Positions 35,847 to 44,632 are shown, counted from the stretch's first letter. The stretch is DNA of 44,936 nt from Hyphomicrobiales bacterium (GCA_017305665.1 JAFKKH010000036.1:1-44936), one strand, 5' to 3'. Numbers and translations are program-made. Notes: a model not told the origin generated them from the letters alone.

Positions 35847-37003
35847 GCATGACTGCATCAAGCGCGACGTCGGAGAGGGAGAGGCCGTTCGGCTTCTGGC
35901 GCCGCAGCTATGCTATGCTGGTCAAGGAGTTCATCCAGCTCCGGCGCGACCGGGTGTCGTTTGCGATGATCGTGATGATTCCGGTGATGCAGCTTTTGCT
36001 GTTCGGCTACGCCATCAACACCACCCCGCGTCATCTGCCGACCGCGGTTCTGATGCAGGAGGACAGCGACGTCGCGCGCTCTATCCTCAAGGCGCTGGAG
36101 AACACGTCGTATTTCCGTTTCACCCAGGAGGTACATGACGTCGAGACCTTCGATAATCTCCTGAAGTCCGGCAAGGTGCTGTTCGGCGTTGAAATTCCGC
36201 GTGGGTTCGAGCGCGGCGTGCGGCGCGGCGACCGTCCGGCGCTGCTGGTCGCTGCCGATGCTACCGACCCCGTCGCCGCCGGCGCGGCGCTGAGCGCGCT
36301 CGGACCCATCGTGCAGACCGCACTCGCGCATGATCTCTTCATCGGGAATCCGCCCGATCCGCCGTTCGAAATCCGGGCGCATGCGCGCTACAACCCCGCC
36401 GCGTCGTCGCGGCTGAATATCGTGCCCGGCCTGGTCGGCACCATCCTCACCATGACCATGCTGATCTTCACGGCACTGTCAGTCACGCGCGAGATCGAGC
36501 GCGGCACCATGGAAAGCCTTCTGTCGATGCCGATCACGCCAGTGGAGGTGATGATCGGCAAGATCCTGCCTTACGTGCTGGTGGGGTTTATCCAGGCAAC
36601 GCTGATCATCGGCATCGGTGTGCTGCTGTTCGGTGTGCCGATCGACGGCAGCCTGACCTTGCTGGCGCTGCTCTCGACCCTGTTCATCACCACCAATCTC
36701 GCGATTGGATACACATTCTCCACCATCGTGCAGAACCAGCTTCAGGCCATGCAGATGTCGATGATGTTCTTCCTGCCGAGTATCCTGCTGTCCGGTTTCA
36801 TGTTTCCATTCGCCGGCATGCCGGTGTGGGCGCAGTATGTCGGGGAATGCCTGCCGCTGACGCACTATGTCCGGATCGTCCGTGCCATCATGCTGAAGGG
36901 CGCGACGCTGCAGAACGTGCAATACGACTCGCTCGCATTGCTGGCGCTGATGCTCGTGGCCATGGTGATCGCGGTGACGCGCTTCCGCCGCACACTCGAT
37001 TGA
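35843..37003 (+). CDS. ABC-2 type permease of the efflux pump
   Basis: This 386-residue membrane protein is of the YhhJ/YbhR class. It has one N-terminal transmembrane helix (DRVSFAMIVMIPVMQLLLFG), a large periplasmic region at about residues 50-190, and five further helices in the C-terminal half (including IVPGLVGTILTMTMLIFTAL, GKILPYVLVGFIQATLIIGI, LPSILLSGFMFPFAGMPVWA). The motif TREIERGTMESLLSMPITPVE is a good family marker. The start overlaps the ATPase stop by 4 bases. With the ATPase and lipoprotein it makes a pump; substrate unknown, drug or lipid-like compounds are usual. Confidence 0.93.
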   Translation: MSMTASSATSERERPFGFWRRSYAMLVKEFIQLRRDRVSFAMIVMIPVMQLLLFGYAINTTPRHLPTAVLMQEDSDVARSILKALENTSYFRFTQEVHDVETFDNLLKSGKVLFGVEIPRGFERGVRRGDRPALLVAADATDPVAAGAALSALGPIVQTALAHDLFIGNPPDPPFEIRAHARYNPAASSRLNIVPGLVGTILTMTMLIFTALSVTREIERGTMESLLSMPITPVEVMIGKILPYVLVGFIQATLIIGIGVLLFGVPIDGSLTLLALLSTLFITTNLAIGYTFSTIVQNQLQAMQMSMMFFLPSILLSGFMFPFAGMPVWAQYVGECLPLTHYVRIVRAIMLKGATLQNVQYDSLALLALMLVAMVIAVTRFRRTLD

Positions 37004-37060
37004 CTTCCGATGTAAGGCTGCAAAGAGCGAACGCCAGCCATGGCGTCCATCGTGCTTGAT

Positions 37061-37822
37061 CTACTGCCGCCTGAACACGCCGAGGCGCCCATAGATGCCG
37101 TTGCGTTGAAAGCTGTCCTCGACGAAGCCTGCGGCGACTGACCATTCCAGGGTTCCGGTCTTGAAGCCCGTGATGTGGGCACCAACCCGGTACTGGGTGC
37201 TGTACGCGTCGGACGAGATTGAAACTTCGGGCCCGGCCCAGAACCGATCGAGCAGGCGCCAGCCGGCGGCTACGCGAGCACTATACTCAGCACCGATCGT
37301 GGTGGCCGATGCCGAAGCCGCCAGCATCGTCGCTCGCGTCGGCTCCCACCACAGTTCCGCCGCTACCTGCACGCCAAAGTGGGTGCCTTGCAGCGTGTCG
37401 GCGGGATTGTCCGGTGCGAGCCTGCGGTTTTCTACGGCGAGGCCGGTGAACACCTTGATTTCCACGTCGCCGCGTTTGATGCGCCAGCCCGGCATGACCG
37501 AGCCGCGAAAGATCGTGCTGTTGAAGCGCTGTGCCGGCGTGTCGTAACGCTCGAAGTCGTCGGACAGAAACAGGCGGAGCAGGGGGCCGTCCTTGTTGAG
37601 GTTGCCCTGCGGCGCCCACAGCATCCCGCCATAACCGGCGCGGCCGTTCCGCCATAGATCGACACCGCTGAAAAACAGGAATTTTTCGGGTCGCGAGCCA
37701 CCGCTGAGATGGTCGATCAGGGGTGGATCGGCCACGGCGGGCTGAGCCAATAGCGGATCCATGGCTGCATACGCCAACAAGGCGGCAGCCGTCCCCACGG
37801 CATGCGACACACCCCAACGCAT
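37061..37822 (-). CDS. bcsS: Cellulose biosynthesis protein BcsS-like
   Basis: The 253-residue protein begins with a signal-like segment (MRWGVSHAVGTAAALLAYAA) and is probably exported. The family block FSGVDLWRNGRAGYGGMLWA and the repeated strand-like segments (LLRLFLSDDFERYD, GVQVAAELWWEPTRATM, ISSDAYSTQYRVGAHITGF, TLEWSVAAGFVEDSFQRNGI) fit the CBP_BcsS family, which is thought to form a beta-barrel. The start at 37822 has GGGGG upstream; an upstream in-frame ATG (37849) lacks a ribosome site. No cellulose synthase genes (bcsA, bcsB) are in the window, so this is an orphan copy. It converges on the efflux permease. Confidence 0.75.
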   Translation of the reverse strand: MRWGVSHAVGTAAALLAYAAMDPLLAQPAVADPPLIDHLSGGSRPEKFLFFSGVDLWRNGRAGYGGMLWAPQGNLNKDGPLLRLFLSDDFERYDTPAQRFNSTIFRGSVMPGWRIKRGDVEIKVFTGLAVENRRLAPDNPADTLQGTHFGVQVAAELWWEPTRATMLAASASATTIGAEYSARVAAGWRLLDRFWAGPEVSISSDAYSTQYRVGAHITGFKTGTLEWSVAAGFVEDSFQRNGIYGRLGVFRRQ

Positions 37823-37940
37823 TGAGCCCCCACAGCCCAAACGCAACATACGTACAACTACTGATCGTAGAACGACGGACCTGCACGTCTAGGAGAACGA
37901 TGAGAGAACGCGACCAAAGATGAAGGCGCGAGCAGCCGGA

Positions 37941-38405
37941 TCAGATCTGCGGCGCGGCGAGGTTCTCGATTGTCACGCCGTCACGGTCCTCGATGATCTC
38001 CGCGATCCAGTGGCGATGACAATGCTGATGGTCGCGCTCGTAGCACAGGATGCAGACCGGTCCGGATTGTTTGACCAGCGCTGACAACTCATCCATTTCC
38101 TCGCGGGCCTGCAGGGTCTTCAGGTGCTTGGTGTAGACTTTGTGCAGCAGATCGTACTGGCCACTGCGGGCAGCTAGTCTGCCTTCCTTCGGCGTGCCCA
38201 GCCCCCGCAGGTGCAGATAGGCGATGCCGCGCTCGTCGAGGCCGGCTGCGAGCTGGTTCTTTGAGAATCCGGCGCGGCGGGACGATGCGATGGCGCGAAC
38301 ATCCACCAGCAGCTTGACTCCCGCTCTTTCCAATTCGTCGAGCACGGCCCGAGCCGGTGTCTGCTCATAGCCGATGGTGAAGAGCCGCTTCTTTTTCGCC
38401 GCCAT
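37941..38405 (-). CDS. DUF488 family protein
   Basis: This 154-residue protein has the DUF488 signature: LFTIGYEQTPARAVLDELER at the start, VDVRAIASSRRAGFSKNQLA in the middle, and the conserved CILCYERDHQHCHRHWIAEI with cysteines and histidines near the C-terminus that may bind a metal or act as catalysts. Function is unknown; the family has been linked to nucleic-acid or redox chemistry only by guess. It starts 12 bases after the DUF72 stop and is cotranscribed with it. Confidence 0.85.
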   Translation of the reverse strand: MAAKKKRLFTIGYEQTPARAVLDELERAGVKLLVDVRAIASSRRAGFSKNQLAAGLDERGIAYLHLRGLGTPKEGRLAARSGQYDLLHKVYTKHLKTLQAREEMDELSALVKQSGPVCILCYERDHQHCHRHWIAEIIEDRDGVTIENLAAPQI

Positions 38406-38417
38406 CTCATTCTCCCG

Positions 38418-39221
38418 TTAATCGACGCGCGCGATCAGCTCCATGGCGCCCGCTGGCGCGCGGATCTTGCCCTCGTGGATCACGTAGGCGAACACGTCGC
38501 GCGGTGCCTTCTTTGGCTTCGTGTTGTCGACGCGGGGCAGGTCGTCGGGTTCGCCGCCCTCGGCCCAGGTTTGAAACCGCTTCGCCCAGGCGTCGAGCTG
38601 CTTTGGGGGATAGCAGGTCTTGATCTCGTCATTGCCCTTCTGCAGGCGCGCATAGACGAAATCCGCGGCGATGTCGGCGATCGCCGGATACTTGCCGTGT
38701 TCTGCGAACACGACCGGCACCTGAAATTGTCGCAGGAGCGCGATGAAGGCCGGTGTGCAAAAACTGTCGTGGCGAACTTCGACCACGTGTCGCAGCGCGC
38801 GCCCCTCCAGTTTGCGCGGCAGCAATTCAAGAAACTTGCCGAAGTCGGCGTCGTCGAATTTCTTCGTCGGCGCGAACTGCCACAACACCGGGCCAAGCCG
38901 GTCGCCCAATTCCAGCACGCCGGAGTCGTAGAAGCGTTTCACTGAATCGCCGGCTTCAGCAAGCACCCGGCGGTTGGTGGCGAAGCGCGGTCCTTTCAGC
39001 GAGAACACGAAGCCGTCGGGCACCTCGCGGGCCCATTTGCGGAAACTCTCGGGTTTCTGCGACCCGTAGTAGGTGCCGTTGATCTCGATCGAGGTCAGTT
39101 TCGAGGCCGCGTATTCGAGTTCCTTGGCCTGCGTGAGCTTTTCCGGATAGAAAACGCCCCGCCACGGCGCGAATGTCCAGCCGCCGATCCCGATGTAGAT
39201 GTTGCCTGCCTTGGCTGCCAT
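38418..39221 (-). CDS. DUF72 (YecE-like) protein
   Basis: The 267-residue protein is a TIM-barrel DUF72 member. Characteristic motifs are YIGIGGWTFAPWRGVFYPEK near the N-terminus, SIEINGTYYGSQKPESFRKW, FSLKGPRFATNRRVL, VLWQFAPTKKFD and VVEVRHDSFCTP. The enzymatic role is unknown, although the fold suggests hydrolase or endonuclease-like activity. It sits directly upstream of the DUF488 gene; both families are often neighbours in Proteobacteria, which suggests a common task. Confidence 0.87.
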   Translation of the reverse strand: MAAKAGNIYIGIGGWTFAPWRGVFYPEKLTQAKELEYAASKLTSIEINGTYYGSQKPESFRKWAREVPDGFVFSLKGPRFATNRRVLAEAGDSVKRFYDSGVLELGDRLGPVLWQFAPTKKFDDADFGKFLELLPRKLEGRALRHVVEVRHDSFCTPAFIALLRQFQVPVVFAEHGKYPAIADIAADFVYARLQKGNDEIKTCYPPKQLDAWAKRFQTWAEGGEPDDLPRVDNTKPKKAPRDVFAYVIHEGKIRAPAGAMELIARVD

Positions 39222-39437
39222 GTGACGTGCCCCTTGCGGAATGCCGGAGTGCTACCTATCTCACTCCTGACGGCGATGTTGAAGCCCCCGCTCCATCGCC
39301 GGGACGACCACGAAATAGCTCGGCTGCGCCGGATGTACGCGCGCCATGTTGTTCGTGGTCGTTAGCATTTTTGGGCTATTTCCGGACATTTCGGCCTTTG
39401 GGCGACCTTTCCGGCCTGGTCCTGGAGATGGACCGTC

Positions 39438-39466
39438 TTGGCACCGGCAGCGGCCACGGATATATG
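39438..39466 (+). promoter_or_regulatory. Predicted promoter of the glycosyltransferase genes, possibly leaderless
   Basis: TTGGCA at 39438-39443 and TATATG at 39461-39466, 17 bases apart, match the housekeeping -35 and -10 hexamers reasonably. The ATG of the next gene is only 8 bases after the -10 box, so a start site at the usual distance would fall at or within two bases of the ATG. No Shine-Dalgarno lies upstream. Confidence 0.45.
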
Positions 39467-39474
39467 CTGGCGCC

Positions 39475-40605
39475 ATGAACGAAGCCCTCAGACCGGCGCC
39501 GGTCGATCTCTCAACCGCAATGCCATGCCAGCTGTCCGTGGTCGTGCCGACCTTCAACGAGCGCGACAACGTGGTCGCCTTGTATCGGAAGCTGGACGCC
39601 GCGCTGGCCGGCATCGCGTGGGAGGTCATCTATGTCGATGACAATTCTCCCGACGGAACCTCCGATGTAGTGCGGAAGCTCGCCGCGGAAGATCCGCGCG
39701 TGCGCTGCATCCGGCGGATCGGCCGCCGTGGTCTCTCCGGCGCGTGCATCGAGGGTATTCTTGCATCGAGCGCGCCCTGTGCGGCCGTGATGGATGCCGA
39801 CCTTCAGCATGACGAGACCCAGTTGCCGAAGATGCTGGCGCTGCTGGAAAGCAACGCCGCCGAGCTTGTCGTCGGCAGCCGCTATATCGAGGGTGGCAGC
39901 GCCGCCAGTTTCGATAGCCAACGCGCCGGATTCAGCAAGCTCGCGACGGAACTTGCGAAGCGGCTCCTGCGCGTCGAGGTCGCCGATCCCATGAGCGGTT
40001 TCTTCATGATCCGCCGCGACCGCTTCGAGGCGCTCGCGCCAGAGCTCTCGACCCAGGGTTTCAAGATCCTGCTCGACGTGGTGGCGACCGCGCACGGCTC
40101 GCTGCGCATCACCGAAATTCCCTACACCTTCGGCGCGCGACTGCACGGCGAGAGCAAGCTCGACTCGATGGTCGCGCTCGACTTCCTCGGTCTCGTGCTG
40201 GCGAAGCTGACGCATGACATCATCTCGCTGCGGTTTCTGCTGTTCGCGCTGGTCGGATCGGTCGGTGTGGTCGTACATTTCACCGGCCTGTTTATTGCCC
40301 ACGAGGTGCTGCACTGGCCGTTTGCGCAATCGCAGGCCTGCGGCGCGATTCTGGCGATGACCAGCAATTTCCTGCTCAACAATTTCCTGACCTATCGCGA
40401 TCAGCGCCTCAAGGGGTTCGGCATCCTGCGCGGCCTGCTGCTGTTCTATCTCGTGTGCAGCGTCGGTTTGCTGGCCAATGTCGGTGTGGCGTTCTCGGTC
40501 TACGATCAGGAGCCGATCTGGTGGCTGGCGGGCGCCGCGGGTGCGCTGATGGGCGTGGTCTGGAATTACGCCGTCTCCAGTCTGTTCGTCTGGCGCAAGC
40601 GATAA
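39475..40605 (+). CDS. GT2 polyprenol-phosphate glycosyltransferase fused to GtrA
   Basis: The 376-residue protein has an N-terminal GT2 domain (about 18-240) of the DPM1/DPMS type: VVPTFNERDNVVALY, IYVDDNSPDGTSDVVRKLA, the DxD-like VMDADLQHDETQLPKM and the C-terminal-side block GARLHGESKLDSMVALDFLG. The rest (about 255-376) is a GtrA domain with four transmembrane helices (FLLFALVGSVGVVVHFTGLF and three others). It most likely loads a sugar on to undecaprenyl or dolichyl phosphate at the inner membrane and helps flip it. The next gene, a GT39-type transferase, would use the product. The start at 39475 is chosen for the GT2 domain fit. Confidence 0.9.
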   Translation: MNEALRPAPVDLSTAMPCQLSVVVPTFNERDNVVALYRKLDAALAGIAWEVIYVDDNSPDGTSDVVRKLAAEDPRVRCIRRIGRRGLSGACIEGILASSAPCAAVMDADLQHDETQLPKMLALLESNAAELVVGSRYIEGGSAASFDSQRAGFSKLATELAKRLLRVEVADPMSGFFMIRRDRFEALAPELSTQGFKILLDVVATAHGSLRITEIPYTFGARLHGESKLDSMVALDFLGLVLAKLTHDIISLRFLLFALVGSVGVVVHFTGLFIAHEVLHWPFAQSQACGAILAMTSNFLLNNFLTYRDQRLKGFGILRGLLLFYLVCSVGLLANVGVAFSVYDQEPIWWLAGAAGALMGVVWNYAVSSLFVWRKR

Positions 40606-40612
40606 CCTCGCG

Positions 40613-42112
40613 ATGCGCCTGACCGTGACGCAGGCCCTCCGTGCCACCGTTCTCACGGTTCTGGCGCTGGTCGCCTTGCGGCTGGTCTGCGCGGCGCTGA
40701 CGCCGCTGACCTTCGACGAAGCCTATTACTGGACGTGGTCGAAGCATCTGGCCGGCGGTTATTACGATCACCCGCCGATGGTCGCGATCGTGATCCGGCT
40801 CGGGACCATGATCGCGGGCGATACCGAATTCGGCGTGCGGCTGATCTCGGTTCTGCTGGCGTTGCCGATGAGTTTTGCAGTTTACCGCGCGACAGCGCTG
40901 CTGTTCGGCAGTCTGCGCGCGGCTGCGGCCGCGACGATTTTCCTCAACGTCACGCTGATGGTGGCGGCCGGCACCGTGATCGTGACCCCGGACGCGCCGC
41001 TGATGGTAGCGTCGAGTTTCGTGCTGCTGTATCTCGCCAAGGTTGTCGCGACCGGGCGAGGGGCGTGGTGGCTGGCGGTCGGTGCCGCGGTCGGTGCGGC
41101 ATTGGTGTCGAAATACACCGCGCTGTTCTTCGGCCCTGCGATCCTGATCTGGCTGCTGGCGGTGCCGGAATTGCGCCGCTGGCTCAGGTCGCCATGGCCG
41201 TATCTCGGCGGCCTGGTGTCGCTCGCGATGTTTTCGCCGGTGCTGATCTGGAACGCCGATCACCACTGGGTGTCGTTCGCAAAACAGTTCGGCCGCGCGC
41301 GCGTCGATGAACTCACCCTGCGTTACATCGTCGAACTGCTGCCGACCCAGATCGTCTTCGTCACGCCGCTGGTGTTCGTCCTCGCCGCGATGGGATTGTT
41401 CGCGCTGTGGGTACGGGACGATGGCACGCGGGCCGCGCGGGCCCTGATCAATACCACGGTCTGGACGCTGACCGCCTATTTCATCTGGCATTCGTTGCAC
41501 AGCCGCGTCGAGGCCAACTGGTTCGGGCCGATCTACCCGGCGTTGGCGGTCGCGGCCGCGGTGGCCGCCGATGTCACGCGCTGGCAGCCGCGCAGCCGCC
41601 GCGTCGCGGACGCCTGCCGCCGCTGGGCGGTTCCGGTTGGTGTCGTAATGTTCGTTGGCCTCGTGGTGCAGGTGAACACCGGTCTTCTCTCCGGCTATCG
41701 GCGCGACGCCTCGGTGCGCAGCGTCGGCGTCGGCTGGCGCGAACTCGCGCCCGAGATCGAGGCGGTGCGCGTGAAGGCGGGCGCACGCTGCGTGCTGGCG
41801 CAGAGTTACGGCGTCACAAGCTGGCTGATGTTCTATCTGCCCAAGGGCACCTGCGTCGTGCAGCGGTTCGAGCGCATCCGCTGGGTCAACGGGCCGCAGC
41901 CGGGCGCCGACCAGCTCAGCGGCAAATTGCTCTATGTCGATGACGGGTCGCCCGGATGGCCGCGCGCGGAACCGTATTTCAATCGTGTCGAGAAGGCTGC
42001 GAGCCTGACGCGCAAACGCGGACCGCTCACGGTCGACACGTTCGAGATCGACGTCGTGAGCGACCCCAAGGGGGACGTGATCGATCCGCTGCCGCCGGAT
42101 TTGCGGCCATAG
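40613..42112 (+). CDS. GT39/ArnT-like membrane glycosyltransferase
   Basis: The 499-residue protein has about 11 transmembrane helices and the PMT/ArnT N-terminal motif LTFDEAYYWTWSKHLAGGYY, which includes the acidic Asp-Glu pair facing the periplasm, and DHPPMVAIVIRLG. The later part has TVIVTPDAPLMVASSFVLLY and LVSKYTALFFGPAILIWLLA. Such enzymes take a sugar from undecaprenyl-phosphate and attach it to lipid A, protein or polysaccharide in the periplasm. It starts 7 bases after the GT2-GtrA gene, so the two form one pathway: lipid-linked sugar donor, then transfer. The acceptor is unknown. Confidence 0.9.
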   Translation: MRLTVTQALRATVLTVLALVALRLVCAALTPLTFDEAYYWTWSKHLAGGYYDHPPMVAIVIRLGTMIAGDTEFGVRLISVLLALPMSFAVYRATALLFGSLRAAAAATIFLNVTLMVAAGTVIVTPDAPLMVASSFVLLYLAKVVATGRGAWWLAVGAAVGAALVSKYTALFFGPAILIWLLAVPELRRWLRSPWPYLGGLVSLAMFSPVLIWNADHHWVSFAKQFGRARVDELTLRYIVELLPTQIVFVTPLVFVLAAMGLFALWVRDDGTRAARALINTTVWTLTAYFIWHSLHSRVEANWFGPIYPALAVAAAVAADVTRWQPRSRRVADACRRWAVPVGVVMFVGLVVQVNTGLLSGYRRDASVRSVGVGWRELAPEIEAVRVKAGARCVLAQSYGVTSWLMFYLPKGTCVVQRFERIRWVNGPQPGADQLSGKLLYVDDGSPGWPRAEPYFNRVEKAASLTRKRGPLTVDTFEIDVVSDPKGDVIDPLPPDLRP

Positions 42113-42272
42113 CGTCGGCCCCAGTCCGGGGTCCTTGCTATTCGCAAGCCGCTTCAAGGTCTTAATCGACAGCCGTGTGCCTTACAGAAAAAATATCCGC
42201 CGCTGTCGGATCGGTGGGGTCCGGAACGTCTTCCAGTCTGGCAACGTTGTTTCGAAACCCCGCGAGGACACC

Positions 42273-42965
42273 ATGGACAAGCCGACGCTGACTTCCGCGA
42301 CCGAACTCGCCCGCGCCAATACTGCGCAGTTTCCCAATGAAAACGCCGACTACCGGCAGGCCCGCAATGCGCTGCTGGCCGAGGAGATCGAGCTGCGCCG
42401 CCACATCGCGCGCGTCGCGGAGATGCGCCGTCGTCTGCCGCCGGGTGGCGAGGTGACCGGGCGCTACGTGTTCGAGGGTGAGCAGGGCGCGATGTCGCTG
42501 GCCGATCTGTTCGCCGGCAAGGAGACGCTTGCGATCTACAGCTTCATGTTCGGGCCGCAACGCCAGGCCATCTGCCCGATGTGCACCTCGTTCATGAATG
42601 TGTGGGACGACAAGATCCCGGCGCTCACCGAGCGCATTGCGATCGCGTTCGTCGCCCGTTCGCCGATCGCGCGCATCGTCGCGTTGAAGAAGGAGCGCGG
42701 CTGGACCCGCATGCCGCTCTATTCCGATCCGAGCGGCGACTACACCCGCGATTACGTCAGCAAGACCGACGCCGACATGCCCGGCTACGCGGTGTTCACG
42801 CGGCGCGACGGCATCATCCGGCACTTCTGGAGCGGTGAAATGAGCGGCGCCATGGCCGACCCCGGCCAGGACCCGCGCGGCGCGCCGGATTTCGATCCGC
42901 TCTGGACCCTTCTGGACACCACGCCTGAGGGGCGGGGCGACTGGTATCCGAAGCTGACATATTGA
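42273..42965 (+). CDS. DUF899 family thioredoxin-like protein
   Basis: The 230-residue protein has a thioredoxin-like fold. The family's FMFGPQRQAICPMCTSFMNV (about residues 92-111) contains the two cysteines (CPMC) in the thioredoxin position. Other family blocks are YVFEGEQGAMSLADLFAGKE, WTRMPLYSDPSGDYTRDYVS and MPGYAVFTRRDGIIRHFWSG. The role is unknown; DUF899 proteins are widespread in soil bacteria. The start at 42273 has GAGGA 5 bases before it. It may have its own promoter in the 160-base spacer after the glycosyltransferase genes. Confidence 0.88.
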   Translation: MDKPTLTSATELARANTAQFPNENADYRQARNALLAEEIELRRHIARVAEMRRRLPPGGEVTGRYVFEGEQGAMSLADLFAGKETLAIYSFMFGPQRQAICPMCTSFMNVWDDKIPALTERIAIAFVARSPIARIVALKKERGWTRMPLYSDPSGDYTRDYVSKTDADMPGYAVFTRRDGIIRHFWSGEMSGAMADPGQDPRGAPDFDPLWTLLDTTPEGRGDWYPKLTY

Positions 42966-42983
42966 ATTGCAGGTTGAATTGCG

Positions 42984-43006
42984 GGGCGCCGCTGGACCCG
43001 GCGCCC
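42984..43006. terminator. Hairpin between convergent genes, possible shared terminator
   Basis: GGGCGCCG and CGGCGCCC flank a 7-base loop (CTGGACC) between the convergent stops of the DUF899 gene and the small basic secreted protein. No T run follows on either strand, so the hairpin may act as a weak or factor-assisted terminator for both. Confidence 0.4.
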
Positions 43007-43019
43007 TGCGAGGAAACGT

Positions 43020-43265
43020 TTAGTGGCACACGCGCTGGGTGCGGACCACGCGGCGGCCGTGCGGGCCGCGATGCACTATCCTGCGCATCGTGCAATGCGG
43101 GCCGCGGCGAACCACGGTACGCTTGACGTAGCGCACCTGCGACATGCCGCTGATGCCATGGCTGACGACGGTGGTCGGGGCAGGGGTCATGGCCGAGGCC
43201 GGCGCGGTGAACGCAGCGACGCCGAGCGCAAACGCTGCGGCGAATCCGAGAGATAGTGCTTTCAT
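43020..43265 (-). CDS. Small basic secreted protein
   Basis: This 81-residue protein has a signal peptide (MKALSLGFAAAFALGVAAFT, ending at APASA, about residue 25) and a basic mature part rich in Arg, His and Val: RYVKRTVVRRGPHCTMRRIV, HRGPHGRRVVRTQRVCH. A two-Cys, His/Arg-rich tail might bind a metal or surface polymer; HRGPHGRR repeats the earlier RRGPH. AAGGAGAA precedes the start at good spacing. I recognise no family; small signal-bearing proteins of this type are common in Rhizobiales. Confidence 0.75.
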   Translation of the reverse strand: MKALSLGFAAAFALGVAAFTAPASAMTPAPTTVVSHGISGMSQVRYVKRTVVRRGPHCTMRRIVHRGPHGRRVVRTQRVCH

Positions 43266-43546
43266 CGTGTTCTCCTTGGGGCTGATTGCATCCCGTTACC
43301 ACCATGATGCGGACGCGATGACCCGTACATGAACCAATGATGGCGAAACCGTGAAGCTCGCGCACAGCGGATGAAACTTTGGCAATGCGCGACGCCGCGG
43401 GATCACGGAAGCGCGCGTCGCGTCGCGCGTCTGGAACTGCGGCGTCGGCGCGCCGTTGTCGCGCAAGGGGTCGTGCAATTCGCGCCTCGCGGGATTCGCC
43501 ACGGGGTCGACATTGCGCGGTGTACGGCAACATGAGGTCTCATCCG

Positions 43547-44140
43547 ATGAAAAAGTTTTTGATCGTTCTCGCGGCCACCACCATGCTGACCGGCGGGGCG
43601 ATGGCGCAGTCCCTTGGCGAACAGACCGGCGTCAATTCCGTGCTCGGCGTCGCGCCGTCCACCGCCGACTTCGTCAAGGAAGCCGCCACCAGCGACATGC
43701 TGGAGATCGCTGCCGCGAAGATCGCGCAGCAGAAGGGCAACGACGCGGAGAAGAAGTTCGCCGGAGAGATGATCACCGACCACACCAAGACTTCCGAAGC
43801 CCTCAAGGGCCTGGTGACGAGCGGGCAGGTGAACGCGGAACTGCCGACGCAGTTCGACAGCTCGGCGCAGGCCAAGCTCGACAAGCTGACGGCCGCCAAG
43901 CATGAGGATTTCCCCGCGACCTACGATCCGATGCAGGTGAGCGCGCATAAGGCTGCCGTGTCGCTGTTCGATCGCTACGCCAAGGGCGGCGACAACAAGA
44001 TGCTGCAGGCCTGGGCCGCGAAGACGCTGCCGACGCTGAAGCATCATCTGGTGATGGCGACCAAGATGAACGAGGATCGCCGCCTGCAGACGGTCGGCGA
44101 GGCGAAGACCGCGCCGGCGCCGCGCATGGATAGAAAGTAA
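43547..44140 (+). CDS. DUF4142 family secreted protein
   Basis: The 197-residue protein has a signal peptide (MKKFLIVLAATTMLTGGAMA) and a ferritin-like four-helix DUF4142 domain: FVKEAATSDMLEIAAAKIAQ, GEMITDHTKTSEALKGLVTS, KHEDFPATYDPMQVSAHKAA, LKHHLVMATKMNEDRR. The start at 43547 has GAGG about 9 bases upstream and gives a clean signal peptide; upstream in-frame readings do not. The function is unknown. DUF4142 proteins are exported and commonly linked to stress or outer-membrane context. Confidence 0.88.
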   Translation: MKKFLIVLAATTMLTGGAMAQSLGEQTGVNSVLGVAPSTADFVKEAATSDMLEIAAAKIAQQKGNDAEKKFAGEMITDHTKTSEALKGLVTSGQVNAELPTQFDSSAQAKLDKLTAAKHEDFPATYDPMQVSAHKAAVSLFDRYAKGGDNKMLQAWAAKTLPTLKHHLVMATKMNEDRRLQTVGEAKTAPAPRMDRK

Positions 44141-44167
44141 GTGGGCACGAAGTAAAGGGAGAGCGCG

Positions 44168-44632
44168 ATGCCGGCCAATGCCAAATCTGTCAAAGCCAAA
44201 GCCGTTCCCGACGGGTTTCACACCGTCACGCCGTATCTCGTCGCCGACGACGCCAGGGCCGTGATCGCCTTCATGCAGAAGGCGTTCGGCGCGACGTTCG
44301 ATCACGAGCCGGTGGACCGGCCCGACGGCAAGCTGATGCACGCGACGCTGATCATCGGCTCCTCGCGGGTGATGATCGCCAATTCGTCCGAGCGCGCGCC
44401 GGCCGGCAAGGCGATGCTCTATCTCTATCTGCCCAATGTCGACGAGGTCTATCGCGCGGCGATCAAGGCGGGCGGCACCTCGATCATGGAGCCGATGGAC
44501 ATGTTCTATGGCGACCGCTCCGGCGGCGTCACCGATCCCGCCGGCAACCAGTGGTACGTCGCGACCCACATCGAGGACGTCTCGTCCGCCGATCTCAAGA
44601 CGCGCGCGGCGGAGATGTTCAAGAGCGCGTAG
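44168..44632 (+). CDS. VOC family (glyoxalase/PhnB-like) protein
   Basis: The 154-residue protein is of the vicinal-oxygen-chelate fold, near the PhnB-like group: HTVTPYLVADDARAVIAFMQ at the start, KAFGATFDHEPVDRPDGKLM, and PMDMFYGDRSGGVTDPAGNQ with the conserved WYVATHIEDV at the end. Metal ligands are plausible but the family is diverse (lyases, dioxygenases, resistance proteins), so no reaction can be named. It lies 27 bases after the DUF4142 gene, on the same strand, and may be cotranscribed. A ribosome site (GGGAGAG) precedes the ATG. Confidence 0.88.
   Translation: MPANAKSVKAKAVPDGFHTVTPYLVADDARAVIAFMQKAFGATFDHEPVDRPDGKLMHATLIIGSSRVMIANSSERAPAGKAMLYLYLPNVDEVYRAAIKAGGTSIMEPMDMFYGDRSGGVTDPAGNQWYVATHIEDVSSADLKTRAAEMFKSA

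Noticed and set aside
40409-42157. Long minus-strand open frame opposite the GT39 gene
   Set aside because: The translation is Arg/Gln/His-rich and unlike any protein; the plus strand has clear transmembrane helices and a catalytic motif, so the minus frame is a GC-rich shadow.
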